64,000 nucleotides of DNA from Haematobia irritans (lineage: Eukaryota > Arthropoda > Insecta > Diptera > Muscidae), in assembly GCF_050003625.1 (NCBI RefSeq), contig NC_134400.1, forward strand, positions 192,477,726 through 192,541,725, in the 5' to 3' direction. The notes below the pieces were generated by a model. It did no database searches. It was not told the origin of the DNA and worked only from the letters and a program-made list of their open reading frames with translations. This document shows, piece by piece, positions 44,774-55,524 of the stretch; position 1 is the first letter of the stretch, and every line of letters begins with the position of its first letter. Made by a program: the position numbers and the translations under genes.

Positions 44774-46380
44774 ACAAGTAAGGAAAGTCTAAAGTCGGGC
44801 GGGGCCGACTATATTATACCTTGCACCACTTTGTAGATCTAAATTTTCGATACCATATCACATCCTTCAAATGTGTTGGGTGCTATATATAAAGGTTTGT
44901 CCCAAATACATACATTTAAATATCACTCGATCTGGACAGAATTTGATAGATTCTACAAAATCTATAGACTCAATATTTAAGTCGGCTAATGCACTAGGGT
45001 GGAACACAATGTTAGTAAAAAAAAATATGGGAAACATTTAAATCTGAAGCAATTTTAATGAAACTTCTTTATGATTTATCGCTCAATATATATGTATTAG
45101 AAGTTTAGGAAAATTAGAGTCATTTTTACAACTTTTCGACTAAGCAGTGGCGATTTTACAAGGAAAATGTTGGTATTCTGACCATTTTTGTCGAAATCAG
45201 AAAAACATATATATGGGAGCTATATCTAAATCTGAACCGATTTCAACCAAATTTGGCACGCATAGCTACAATGCTAATTCTACTGCCTGTGCAAAATTTC
45301 AACTAAATCGGAGTTAAAAATTTGCCTCTGTGGTCATATGAGTGTAAATCGGGCGAAAGCTATATATGGGAGATATATCTAAATCTAAACCGATTTCAAC
45401 CAAATTTTGGCACGCATAGCTACAATGCTAATTCTACACCCTGTGCAATATTTCAATTAAATCGGAGTAAAAGATTGGCCACTGTGGTCATATGAGTTGG
45501 TTGAAATCTGGACCGAATTCAACCAAATTGGGCACGCATAGCTACAATGCTAATTCTACTCCCTGTGCAAAATTTCAACTAAATCGGAGTAAAAAATTGG
45601 CCTCTGTGGTCATATGAGTGTAAATCGGGCGAAAGCTATATATAAATCTGAACCGATTTCAATCAAATGTGGCACGCATAGCTACAATGCTAAATCTACT
45701 CCCTTCGCAAAATTTCAATCAAATTCGGCCAAAACTCTGGCTATTAGAACCATATTAGTCCATATCGGGCGAAAGATATATATGGGAGCTATATCTAAAT
45801 CTGAACCGATATCAATCAAATTTTGCACACTTAACTGCACTACTAATTGTACTCCTAGTGCAAAATTTCAAACAAATTGGGCCAGAACTCTGGCTTCTAG
45901 GACCATATTAGTCCATATCGGGCGAAAGATATATATGGGAGATATATCTAAATCTGAACCGATTTCAATCAAATTTTGCACACTTGACTATACGACTAAG
46001 TGTTATGTTTGTACAAAATTTCAAGCAAATCGGTATAAAACTCTGGCTGATGGGTCCATATGAATGCATATCGGGCGAAAGATATATATGGGAGCTATAT
46101 CTAAATCTGAACCGATTTCAATTTTCAAAATCAATAGGGTTCTATTCTGACCCAAATTAGGAACATGTGCCAAATTTGAAGGCGATTGGACTTAAATTGC
46201 GACCTAGACTTTGATCACAAAAATGTGTTCACATACAGACGGACGGACGGACATGGTTATATCGACTCAGGGACCCACCCTGACACACACACCATGTGTC
46301 TATCTCGTCTCCTTCTGGGTGTTACAAACATATGCACTAACTTATAATACCCTGTTCCACAGTGTGGCGCAGGGTATAAA
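44774..46380 (+). mobile_element. Helentron/DINE-like element, second family
   Basis: Starts ACAAGTAAGGAAAGTCTAAA with hairpin AGTCGGGCGGGGCCGACT and TATTATACCTTGCACCAC. It ends GTGTGGCGCAGGGTATAAA, so a subterminal TATACC.TGC.CCAC motif is inverted at the two ends. The centre has about five ~150-bp repeats (TATATATGGGAGCTATATCT, AAATCTGAACCGATTTCAA, GCACGCATAGCTACAATGCT). Near the end are CAGACGGACGGACGGACATG and TCGACTCAGG, the same order as in the other family despite low identity in the centre. Open frames follow the repeats and are not genes. Confidence 0.72.
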
Positions 46381-47648
46381 AATCCGTAGTTTAACTAACA
46401 CTAAATTTAACTTATTTTTATTGGAAAAAATTATTTGCTAGTAGTTAAATATTATTATTTTTTTTCGAAATTTTCTACAGCTTAATGAAATCTTACTTTT
46501 TTTAAGTATGTCTCAAAAATGTTATGAACTAAACGTAGGTATAAAGTTCAATGACCGTACATATAAGTTCAATATGAACTAAAGCAAACGAAGATTTTCG
46601 TACGATTCCCAAAAATAGTAAGAATGAACTATTGTATGGTTAAAATGGTGATGATTTGGCGTCAATAATTTTCTTCTTTACTTTTAGTTCATTTTTCTTC
46701 TATGAGAGGATGTAATTTCGTGAACTGCAGTTAAAAAGTGCAACAGGGCATTAAATTTTCCTGGTTTTAATAACGCTTTGTGGAAATCTCAAAATGTGGA
46801 GTAAAATTTAGTTCGATTTTCGTGCGAGGTAGTTCATTCTTCCTATAAAACAGTTCACGTTTTTTTCGGTGCGGCTGGGAATAAATTCCTTTAACGCCGC
46901 CAAGAATTTTAACCCAACTACGAGCAGAACGATTTGCAATGAACCACCGGTAGAACGATTATAATCTATCTGTATACAGTAAGATGCCGTACTGTTCAAT
47001 GTCACAATAACTCGCCTATCCTAGACTCTCTTTAACGGAAAAAGGCCAATAAAATAAGCCATACATGCAATGGACTGGTTGAGAATGAGTTTCTCTCGCA
47101 TGAACTAAATGTTGTCAACAGAAACCACCTGAATAACTACCTATGCCAAGTAGTGGTCAATATTGTTCGGTGTACATATTCTCGAATTCATTTATTGTCG
47201 ACTTAAATTAAATTCTTTTCAATTCCTTTAAAATGAGAATTGTTTTTTTTTTTTTTTTTAAATCAACGAAGTTGAGATGCATAAGCAAGAAACTCATTTG
47301 CCTACAAAAACAATAAGAAAAAAAAAACGAAATGATTGTGTGAAAATTGAAATTGAAATACGCATTCATTAAAGTTTTGCAACTGATGCCATCATACCGA
47401 CAATCCAAGGGGCAAAGTTGTGATTGCTATACAAGCAACTCAGAAACTCATGGCAAAATGTTGCGTAAATGCTTGTACCATATGCCAGATGAAGATGATG
47501 ATCATAATGACTGTAGCAGTAGTACCCCCACCACCATGGGACCTAAAGTTGATGTTAAGTTTTTGAAAAAAACTCACTTAAATTTTGGAAAACAAACCAA
47601 ATTTTTTTTTTTGCCATGTTCTCTATACAAGAATGAATTGAATGTAAT
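46381..47648. other. Non-coding stretch with poly-T tracts
   Basis: Contains short poly-T runs (46453, 47245) and a 111-codon open frame at 47347-47682 with an acidic DEDDDHND segment from GATGATGAT-rich DNA. No domain is recognised, and its 3' part runs into a decayed Helentron-like copy, so I do not call it a gene. Confidence 0.4.
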
Positions 47649-48208
47649 TGGGGGTATAACAACTTTGTCATTCCGTTTGTAACTTAACGAATTATTGGTC
47701 TTAGACTATATGAAATATATTAACTATTAATCGGTGAGAAATTCTAAGACGATCTAATAATGTCCATATGTCTGTTTTCTGTGGAAATTACATCCTTGAA
47801 TAATGAAGCTATCGTTCGGAAATTTGGAACATATTCGTTTTTTTTTCTGCAAGCCCATCCACTTCGACGATGGTCTATATCGGTCCAGATTTTGATAGAG
47901 CCCTCATATAAACCGTAACTTCTACCCGATTAGCCTTGAATTGAAAATCTAGAGGAATTTTATGTCCATAAATTAGTGTTCAGATAACACACACACACCC
48001 TATCCGTCCATTTTGTGGTATAGTCCTCCTATAAAGCGATTTCCCGATTTGACTACGTGGGCTAACTCCGCAATATTTATACGATTTTACGAAGTGAAAA
48101 ATCTAGAATCGGTCCATATTTTGATTGAATTCTTAGGGATCTAGACTCTCCCAATAAGTCTCTGTGTATCGGTCCAAGTTTTGGTATTGTCCCCATATAA
48201 AACGATCT
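47649..48208 (-). mobile_element. Decayed Helentron/DINE-like element fragment
   Basis: GGGGGTATAACAACTTTGTC, ATTCCGTTTGTAAC at the left is the inverted closing segment of the family at 37840-39838. Diverged central repeats follow (GGTCCAGATTTTGATAGAGC, CCTCATATAAACCG; GTCCCCATATAAAACGATCTCC). The right end is replaced by the 29-bp array at 48209. Confidence 0.65.
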
Positions 48209-51120
48209 CCAAAAAACAAAATTTTCTATAAAAATAAAATTTTGAGAAAATTTTCTATGGAAATAAAATTTTCTATAGAAATAAAATTATGAGACAATTT
48301 TCTATAAAAAATAAAATTTTGCCAAAATTTTCCATCCAAATAAAATTTTGACAAAATTTTCCATCCAAATAAAATTTTGACAAAATTTTCTAAGTAATAA
48401 AATTTTGACAAAATTTTCTATAGAAATAAAATTTATACAAAATTTTCTATAGAAATAAAATTTTGACAAAATTTTCTATAGAAATAAAATTTTGACAAAA
48501 TTTTCTATAGAAATAAAATTTTCATTATATTTTCTATAGAATTAAAATTTTGACAAAATTTTCTATAGAAATAAAATTTTGACAAAATGTTCTATAGAAA
48601 TAACATTTTCATTAGATTTTTCTATAGAAATTAAATTTTGACAAAATTTTCTATCGAAATAAAATTTTGAGAAAATTTTCTATAGAAGTAAAATTTTGAC
48701 AAAACTTTCTATAGAAGTAAAATTTTGACAAAATTTTCTATAGAAATAAAATTTTTGATAAAATTTTCTATAGAAGAAAAATTTTTAAAAAATTTTCTAT
48801 AGAAATAACATTTTCACTAAATTTTCTATATAAATAAAATGTAGACCAAATTTTCTACAGATATAAAATTTTGACAAAATTTTCTATAGAAATAAAATTT
48901 TCATTAGATTTTCTTTCGAAATAAAATTTTCATTAGATTTTGTATAGAAATAAAATTTTCATTAGATTTTGTATAGAAATGAAATTTTGACAAAATTTTC
49001 TATGGAAATGAAATTTTGACAAAATTATCTATAGAAATAAAATTTTGAGAAAATTTTCGGTAGAAATAAAATTTTAATAAAATTTTCTATAGAAATAAAA
49101 TTTTGACAACATTTTTTTTTATAGAAATAAATTTAGTTTTGTTAGTTGACCTTTGGCTGAGGTCTCAAGCCAAACAAATAATCCCAAAATTGTAAAAAAA
49201 AATTTTGACCAAATTTTCTATAGAAATAAAATTTTGACAAAATTTTCTATAGAAATAAAATTTTGACAAAATTTTCTATAGAACTAATATTTTGACAAAA
49301 TTTTCTATAGAAATAAAATTTTGAGAAAATTTTCTATAAAAAGAAAATTTTGGCCAAATTTTCTACAGTTATAAAATTTTGACAAAATTTTCTATAGAAG
49401 TACAATTTCGACAAAATTTTATATAGAAATAAAATTTTGACAAAATTTTCTATAGAACTAATATTTTGACAAAATTTTCTATAGAAATAAAGTTTTGACT
49501 AAATTTTCTACAGAAATAAAATTTTGATGAAATTTTCTATAGAAATAAAATTTTGACACAATGTTCTATAGATATAAAATTATGAGACATTTTTCTATAG
49601 AAATAAAATTTTGACAAAATTTTCTGTAAAAATGAAATTTTGACAAAATTTTCTATAGAAATAAAATTTTGACACAATGTTCTATAGAAATAAAATTATA
49701 AGACAATTTTCTATAGAAATAAAATTTTGCCAAAATTTTCCATCGAAATAAAATTTTGACAAAATTTTCTAAGAAATAAAATTTTGACAAAATTTTCTAT
49801 AGAAATGAAATTTTGACAAAATTTTCTATGGAAATGAAATTTTGACAAAATTTTCTATGGAAATGAAATTTTGAAAAAATTTTCTATAGAAATGAAATTT
49901 TGACAAAATTTTCTATAAAAATGAAATTTTGACAAAATTTTCTATAGATATAAAATTTTGACAAAATTTTCTATATAAATAAAATTTGACCAAATATTCT
50001 ACAGATATAAAATTTTGACAAAATTTTCTATAAAAAGAAAATTTTGAGAAAATTTTCTACAGATATACAATTTTGACAAAATTTTCTATAGAAATATTTG
50101 TTTGGTAGATTTCTGGTAAAATTTTCTTCAAAATTTGGTAAGGTAACCGTGGTTACCATACATTGTTAAAAATCAACTCTTGTCGGCTTCTTATTACCTC
50201 CAAAATTTCTAATTGACCAAATTTTCTATAGAAATAAAATTTTGACAAAATTGCCTATAGAACTAATATTTTGACAAAATTTTCTATAGAAATAAAATTT
50301 TGAGAAAATTTTCTATAAAAAGAAAATTTTTGGCCAAATTTTCTACATATATAAAATTTTGACAAAATTTTCTATAGAAGTAAAATTTTGACAAAATTTT
50401 ATATAGAAATAAAATTTTGACAACATTTTCTATAGAACTAATATTTTGACAAAATTTTCTATAGAACTAATATTTTGACAAAATTTTCTATAGAAATAAA
50501 GTATTGACTAAATTTTCTACAGAAATAAAATTTTGATGAAATTTTCTATAGAAATAAAATTTTGACACAATGTTCTATAGATATAAAATTATGAGACATT
50601 TTTCTATAGAAATAAAATTTTGACAAAATTTTCTGTAGAAATGAAATTTTGACAAAATTTTCTATAGAAATAAAATTTTGACACAATGTTCTATAGAAAT
50701 AAAATTATGAGACAATTTTCTATAGAAATAAAATTTTGCCAAAATTTTCCATCGAAATAAAATTTTGACAAAATTTTCTAAGAAATAAAATTTTGACAAA
50801 ATTTTCTATAGAAATGAAATTTTGACAAAATTTTCTATGGAAATGAAATTTTGACAAATTTTTCTATAGATATAAAATTTTGACAAAATTTTCTATATAA
50901 ATAAAATTTGACCAAATATTCTACAGATATAAAATTTTGACAAAATTTTCTATAAAAAGAAAATTTTGAGAAAATTTTCTACAGATATAAAATTTTGACA
51001 AAATTTTCTATAGAAATATTTGTTTGGTAGATTTCTGGTAAAATTTTCTTCAAAATTTGGTAAGGTAACCGTGGTTACCATACATTGTTAAAAATCAACT
51101 CTTGTCGGCTTCTAATTACC
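48209..51120 (-). repeat. 29-bp array with ~922-bp tandem duplication and carrier ends
   Basis: Minus-orientation monomers, including TTTTCATTAGATTTTCTATAG and GAAATGAAATTTTGAC subfamilies. The end module TTTGGTAGATTTCTGGTAAA ... GGTAACCGTG occurs at 50101-50151 and again at 51024-51073, 922 bp apart. The monomers before each follow the same variant order. The sequence after each end (GTTACCATACATTGTTAAAA) was copied too, so this is a tandem segmental duplication that includes flanking DNA. Confidence 0.85.
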
Positions 51121-52060
51121 TCCTCTAGAGCTACCAAAATGTAAAAATGACTAATAATTGTGTTGAGTGAAAAAGTCCCTAATTGTAGGGAATTTTCCCT
51201 ATTTCTGGCAACATTGATTTCCAATCAGTCGGAGGGCACTCTTTATTATATTTCTAATCTTTGTGTATTTTTATATTTGGTCTGACTATTATTCTACCAC
51301 ATCACCATATAACTCTTGATTTATCTTGGTTTTTATTTCAAGAAAAAGTTTATATTAATAACATAACAGAAAATTGTATGTGTGTTCTTGGTTGTATGAC
51401 ATAATCCAATATATAAGTAGCTACCCTCCTCCGTACACTATGGCAATATCCAAGAAGAATACTCTTGGAATTATTCAACATTCCAGGCATATGTTAGACG
51501 ACTAATCTCCTTTTGAAAAAAAAAAACTAGTGGATATTGTTAGGGACATTCAAACGTAACTATTTTCCTCCTTTACCCTTGCATTTCCACTTTTCACAGA
51601 CCATTGCAAAAAAACCTGTTTTGTTTGGTCATGCACCTAACGAGTGAAATTGCAATAGCAATTCTGGACGGTCTGTTGATGCTGTTTGAGCACTTGGCCA
51701 TACATGCAAGCAAGCAAGCTCACGTGTCAAGAGTTTTCAACCAAATATGGACAATGGTCGTCTTAAAGTATTTGCTCTGGTTTTCGATGTTGGATGCTTT
51801 TTGTTTACCTTTGGAAAATGTCAAGTTCTTGTTAAACGGATTTCACGGTTGTTGTGCGTCTACGAGTAGATTGGTTGGAGTAGCTGTAGCTAACGTTTAT
51901 TGAATATTGTGGATAGATTTCAAACTAAATTTCGTAATGGCTTATTTGCCAATGTAATTGAGTGAGGGGCAAGCAGATGCAACGAGCAATAATATAAAAA
52001 AGCGAAAAGCAATATAAAAAGGTCATTAGCTTATGGTCAGAATCTCAGAAAAATCGGGTG
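51121..52060. other. Non-coding stretch
   Basis: Unique-looking sequence. A 99-codon open frame at 51604-51903 has no domain I recognise and is not called. Confidence 0.4.
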
Positions 52061-52310
52061 AAAATTAGACAGCTCAATCCCATTTATATTTCGAGATTTG
52101 GTAACTCTAGTGTTGCAAGCTTGCAGTTTTGAGCTTATGCGTACTCAGAAATGAGGAATGTGGTAATTGCGAAACGTGCGTCCATCCAACCATCTAGCAG
52201 TCTACAGGGCTTTGCCAAAATAAATTTGACAAATATTGTTTTCCTCTGTTGGATAAGCTATTCTTTTGGTTTAGTCAACGCAATGGTTTTTAAGCTGAGA
52301 TCAAAACAAC
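52061..52310 (+). repeat. Repeat end module, inverted partner at 55028-55135
   Basis: Contains GAGGAATGTGGTAATT, GTCCATCCAACCATCTAGCAG and GTTTAGTCAACGCAATGGTT followed by TTTAAGCTGAGATCAAAACA. The last part recurs as reverse complement at 55028-55135, also next to 29-bp monomers. Probably the end of another array-bearing repeat. Confidence 0.6.
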
Positions 52311-52438
52311 AAAAATAAAATTTTGACTAAATTTTCTATAGAAATAAAGTTTTGACAAAATTTGACAAAAAGAAATAACATTTTTACAAAATTTTCTATA
52401 CAAATAAAATTTCGAAAATATTTTCTATAGAAATATAA
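52311..52438 (-). repeat. Short 29-bp array segment
   Basis: About four diverged minus-orientation monomers between the end module and the mariner terminus. Confidence 0.75.
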
Positions 52439-52813
52439 TAGGTTGGCGGATAAGTCCCCGGTCTAACAAAGAAAAACACATTTTTTTGTCAAAATTCGTT
52501 TTTATTATTCAACATAGTTCCCTTCAAGAGCGATACAACGATTATAACGACCTTCCAATTTTTTGATACCATTTTGGTAGTACTCCTTCGGTTTTGCCTC
52601 AAAATAGGCCTCAGTTTCGGCGATCACCTCTTCATTGCAGCCAATTTTTTTCCCTGCGAGCATCCTTTTGAGGTCTGAGAACAAGAAAAAGTTGCTGGGG
52701 GCCAGATCTGGAGAATACGGTGGGAGGGGAAGCAATTCGAAGCCCAATTCATGAATTTTTGCCATCGTTCTCAATGACTTGTGGCACGGTGCTTTGTCTT
52801 GGTGGAACAACAC
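52439..52813 (-). pseudogene. mariner transposase 3' fragment with terminal repeat
   Basis: TAGGTTGGCGGATAAGTCCC at 52439 is a typical mariner terminus. The minus-strand frame ending at 52505 encodes the last third of a mariner transposase: a Gln-Asp-Lys-Ala-Pro box (HQDKAPCHKS), PYSPDLAPSNFFLF, and the family C-terminus RYNRCIALEGNY. In D,D34D transposases the third catalytic residue is the Asp of the LAPSD motif; here it is Asn (LAPSN), so the fragment could not be catalytic. The upstream two thirds are lost: at about 52813 the sequence switches to a Helentron-like element. Confidence 0.92.
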
Positions 52814-54565
52814 TTTTATACCCTCCACCATAGGATGGGGGTATATTAACTTTGTCATTCCGTTTGTAACACATCGTAATATTGCTCTAAGACCCCATAA
52901 AGTATATATATTCTGGATCGTGGTGAAATTCTGAGTCGATCTGAGCATGTCCGTCCGTCCGTCTGTTGAAATCACGCTAACTTCCGAACGAAACAAGCTA
53001 TCGACTTGAAACTTGGTACAAGTAGTTATTGATGTATGTCGGATGGTATTGCAAATGGGCCATATCGGTCCACTTTTACGTATAGCCCCCATATAAACGG
53101 ACCCCCAAAATTTGGCTTGCGAGGCCTCTAAGAGAAGCAAATGTCATCCGATCCGGCTGAAATTTGGTGCATGGTGTAAGTATACGGTCTCTAACAACCA
53201 TGCAAAAATTGGTCCACATCGGTCAATAATTATATATAGGCTCCAAAATTGGTCCACATCGGTCCATAATTATATATGGGTAATTCCAAAGTATATGACC
53301 CCTTAACTGGCATATCAACTTTAAAAATCAACACCCTAAAACGCTTAGATTGCAATGATGTTTACTGTTCTCATATCGAATAAAAGTATGTAAGAATTAT
53401 GAAATAGAATATAGCTTTTCGTTTATGTTTTTTTACCCACAATAAATGAATTCTAACACAAAAATCGTTTAAGTTTTTATATTGTAACGACCGTTACTTT
53501 TTAAAAGAATTTTATTTAGATAAATAATTTTCTTTGATTTGAAAACAAATCTATTACTGAAAGAAAACATTACAAAGAATTTAATCAGATTTTTTACTTG
53601 ACACATTCTGTGCAAAATTTTACAATACATGATATTTGTTTCCGAAATATGAAAACAGCACATTTATAAAGTAACGACCGTTACTTTTTTGATGGTCAAA
53701 AATAGTACTGAAATTAGATTTTTTATGAATGCTTTCGGCTGCTACCGAAGCTTGAACTTTCGCAGGTCCAAAATTAAGCAATCCTCGTCACATATATTCT
53801 TAGGGTGGAATTTTATTTAAAAAATCACAGAATATCGGTAACGACCGTTACTTTGGAAACACCCATATAGCCCCCATATAAACCGATCCCCCGATTTCGC
53901 TTGCGGAGCCTCTAAGAGAAGTAAATTTCATCGGTCAATAATTATATATAGCCTCCATATAAACCGATCCCCAGATTTGACCTCCGGAGCCCCTTGGAAG
54001 AGCAAAATTCATCCGATTCAGTTGAAATTTGGTACGTGATGTTAGTATATGGTATCCAACAACCATGCAGGAATTGGTTCATATCAGTCCATATTTATAT
54101 ATAGCCCCCATATAAACCGATTTGACCTCCGGTGTTTTCTAAACAAGCAAAATTCATCCGATCTGGTTGAAATTTGGTACGTGGTGTTAGTATATGATAT
54201 TTAACAACCATACCGTGCTAGTATATGGCCATTAACAACTATGCCTAACTAAGTCCATATCGGTCTGTAGTTATATATAGCCCTCAAATAAATCGACCCC
54301 CAATCACAAAAAATTGGTCCATATCAAGTTCATAATTGTATATAGCCCCCATATAAGCAACCCCCATATTTCAATTCTGGCTCTCTATGTACCGTGCAAA
54401 AGTCCATATCGATTGGTAATTATTTGTAGACTTACCTATACATACCTTTTTTGTCTAATATATACCACGTACGTACTAACTCTCAATTTAGAAAACGATG
54501 TTAAGAAGTGTTAAGATATCTTGTCATCGGCAAGTGTTCCCGTAACCCAAGTAATTCGATTGTGG
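52814..54565 (-). mobile_element. Helentron/DINE-like element inserted in the mariner
   Basis: On the minus strand it ends with GGTGGAGGGTATAAAA at 52814, directly against the mariner frame. It contains GTCCGTCCGTCCGTCTG, central repeats with TATATAGCCCCCATATAAAC, and ends at the right with AACCCAAGTAATTCGATTGTG, where the 29-bp array begins; the hairpin terminus is missing. A MITE at 53277-53865 lies within a central repeat. Because the element's frame joins the mariner frame, a chimeric open frame of 211 codons exists (52505-53140). It has no sign of being a gene. Confidence 0.75.
53277..53865. mobile_element. TA-flanked MITE with GTAACGACCGTTAC motifs
   Basis: Ends TGGGTAATTCCAAAGTA (left) and TACTTTGGAAACACCCA (right) form a 17-bp imperfect inverted repeat. 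Comparing with intact central repeats (AATTATATATAGCCCCC), the insertion duplicated TA, as Tc1/mariner-type MITEs do. The near-palindrome GTAACGACCGTTACTTT occurs three times (about 53484, 53671, 53839). 589 bp, no transposase. Confidence 0.85.
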
Positions 54566-55524
54566 ATAAGAATACAATTTTGACAAAATTTTCTATAGAT
54601 ATAAAATTTTAACAAAATTTTTTATAGAAACTAAATAAATAAAATAAAATTTTGACAAAATTTTCTATACAAATAAAATTTTGACAAAATTTTCTATAGA
54701 AATAAAATTTTGACCAAATTTTCTATAGAAATACAATTTTGACCAAATTTTCTATAGATATTAAATTTTGACAAATTTTCAATAGATATAAAATTTTGAA
54801 AAAAAAATATTGAAATAAAATTTTGACAAACTTATCTATAGTAATAAAATTTTGTGAAAACATTTTCTATAAAAATACAATTTTGACAAAATTTTCTATA
54901 GATATAAAATTTTGACAAATTTTTTTATAGAAATTAAATTTTGAAAAAATTTTCTATAAAGTTTTGTCAAAATTTTCTATCGAAATAAAATTTTGACAAA
55001 ACTTTCTATAGAAATATAATTTTATTTGTTGTTTTGATCTCAGCTTAAAAACCATTGCGTTGACTAAACTACAAGCCCTATAGACTGCAAGATGGTTGAA
55101 TGGACGGACGTGTTGGAATTACCACATTCCTCATCAAATTTTTCTGTAGAAATAAAATTTTGACAACATTTTCTATAGAAATAAAATTTCGACAAAATTT
55201 TCTATAGAAATATAATTTCAACAAAATTGTCTATAGGAGTAAAATTTTGACAAAATTTTCTTTAGAAATAAAATTTTGACAAAATTATCTATAGGAATAA
55301 AATTTTGAGAAAATTGTCTATGGGAATAAAATTTTGAAAAAAGGTTCTATAAGAATAAAATTTTGAAAAAAAATTTCTATAGAAATAAAATTTTGACAAA
55401 CTTGTGTATAGGAATAAAATTTTGAGAAAATTTTCTATATAAATAAAGTTTTGACAAAATTTTCTATATAAATAAAGTTTTGACAAAATTTTCTATAGAA
55501 ATAAAATTTTGACAAAATTTTCTA
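54566..55524 (-). repeat. 29-bp array broken by an inverted repeat module
   Basis: Minus-orientation monomers at 54566-55025 and 55136-55524. Between them, 55028-55135 (TTGTTGTTTTGATCTCAGCT, AAAAACCATTGCGTTGACTA, GGTTGAATGGACGGACGTG, CCACATTCCTCATC) is the inverted counterpart of 52150-52310. The right edge at 55524 is the Helitron insertion point. Confidence 0.8.

Noticed and set aside
47347..47682. 111-codon frame with acidic stretch
   Set aside because: It runs into a decayed Helentron-like element and has no domain; the acidic part is a GAT-rich microsatellite.
51604..51903. 99-codon frame in unique-looking DNA
   Set aside because: No recognised domain, no splice or promoter context; length is within chance expectation for this amount of sequence.
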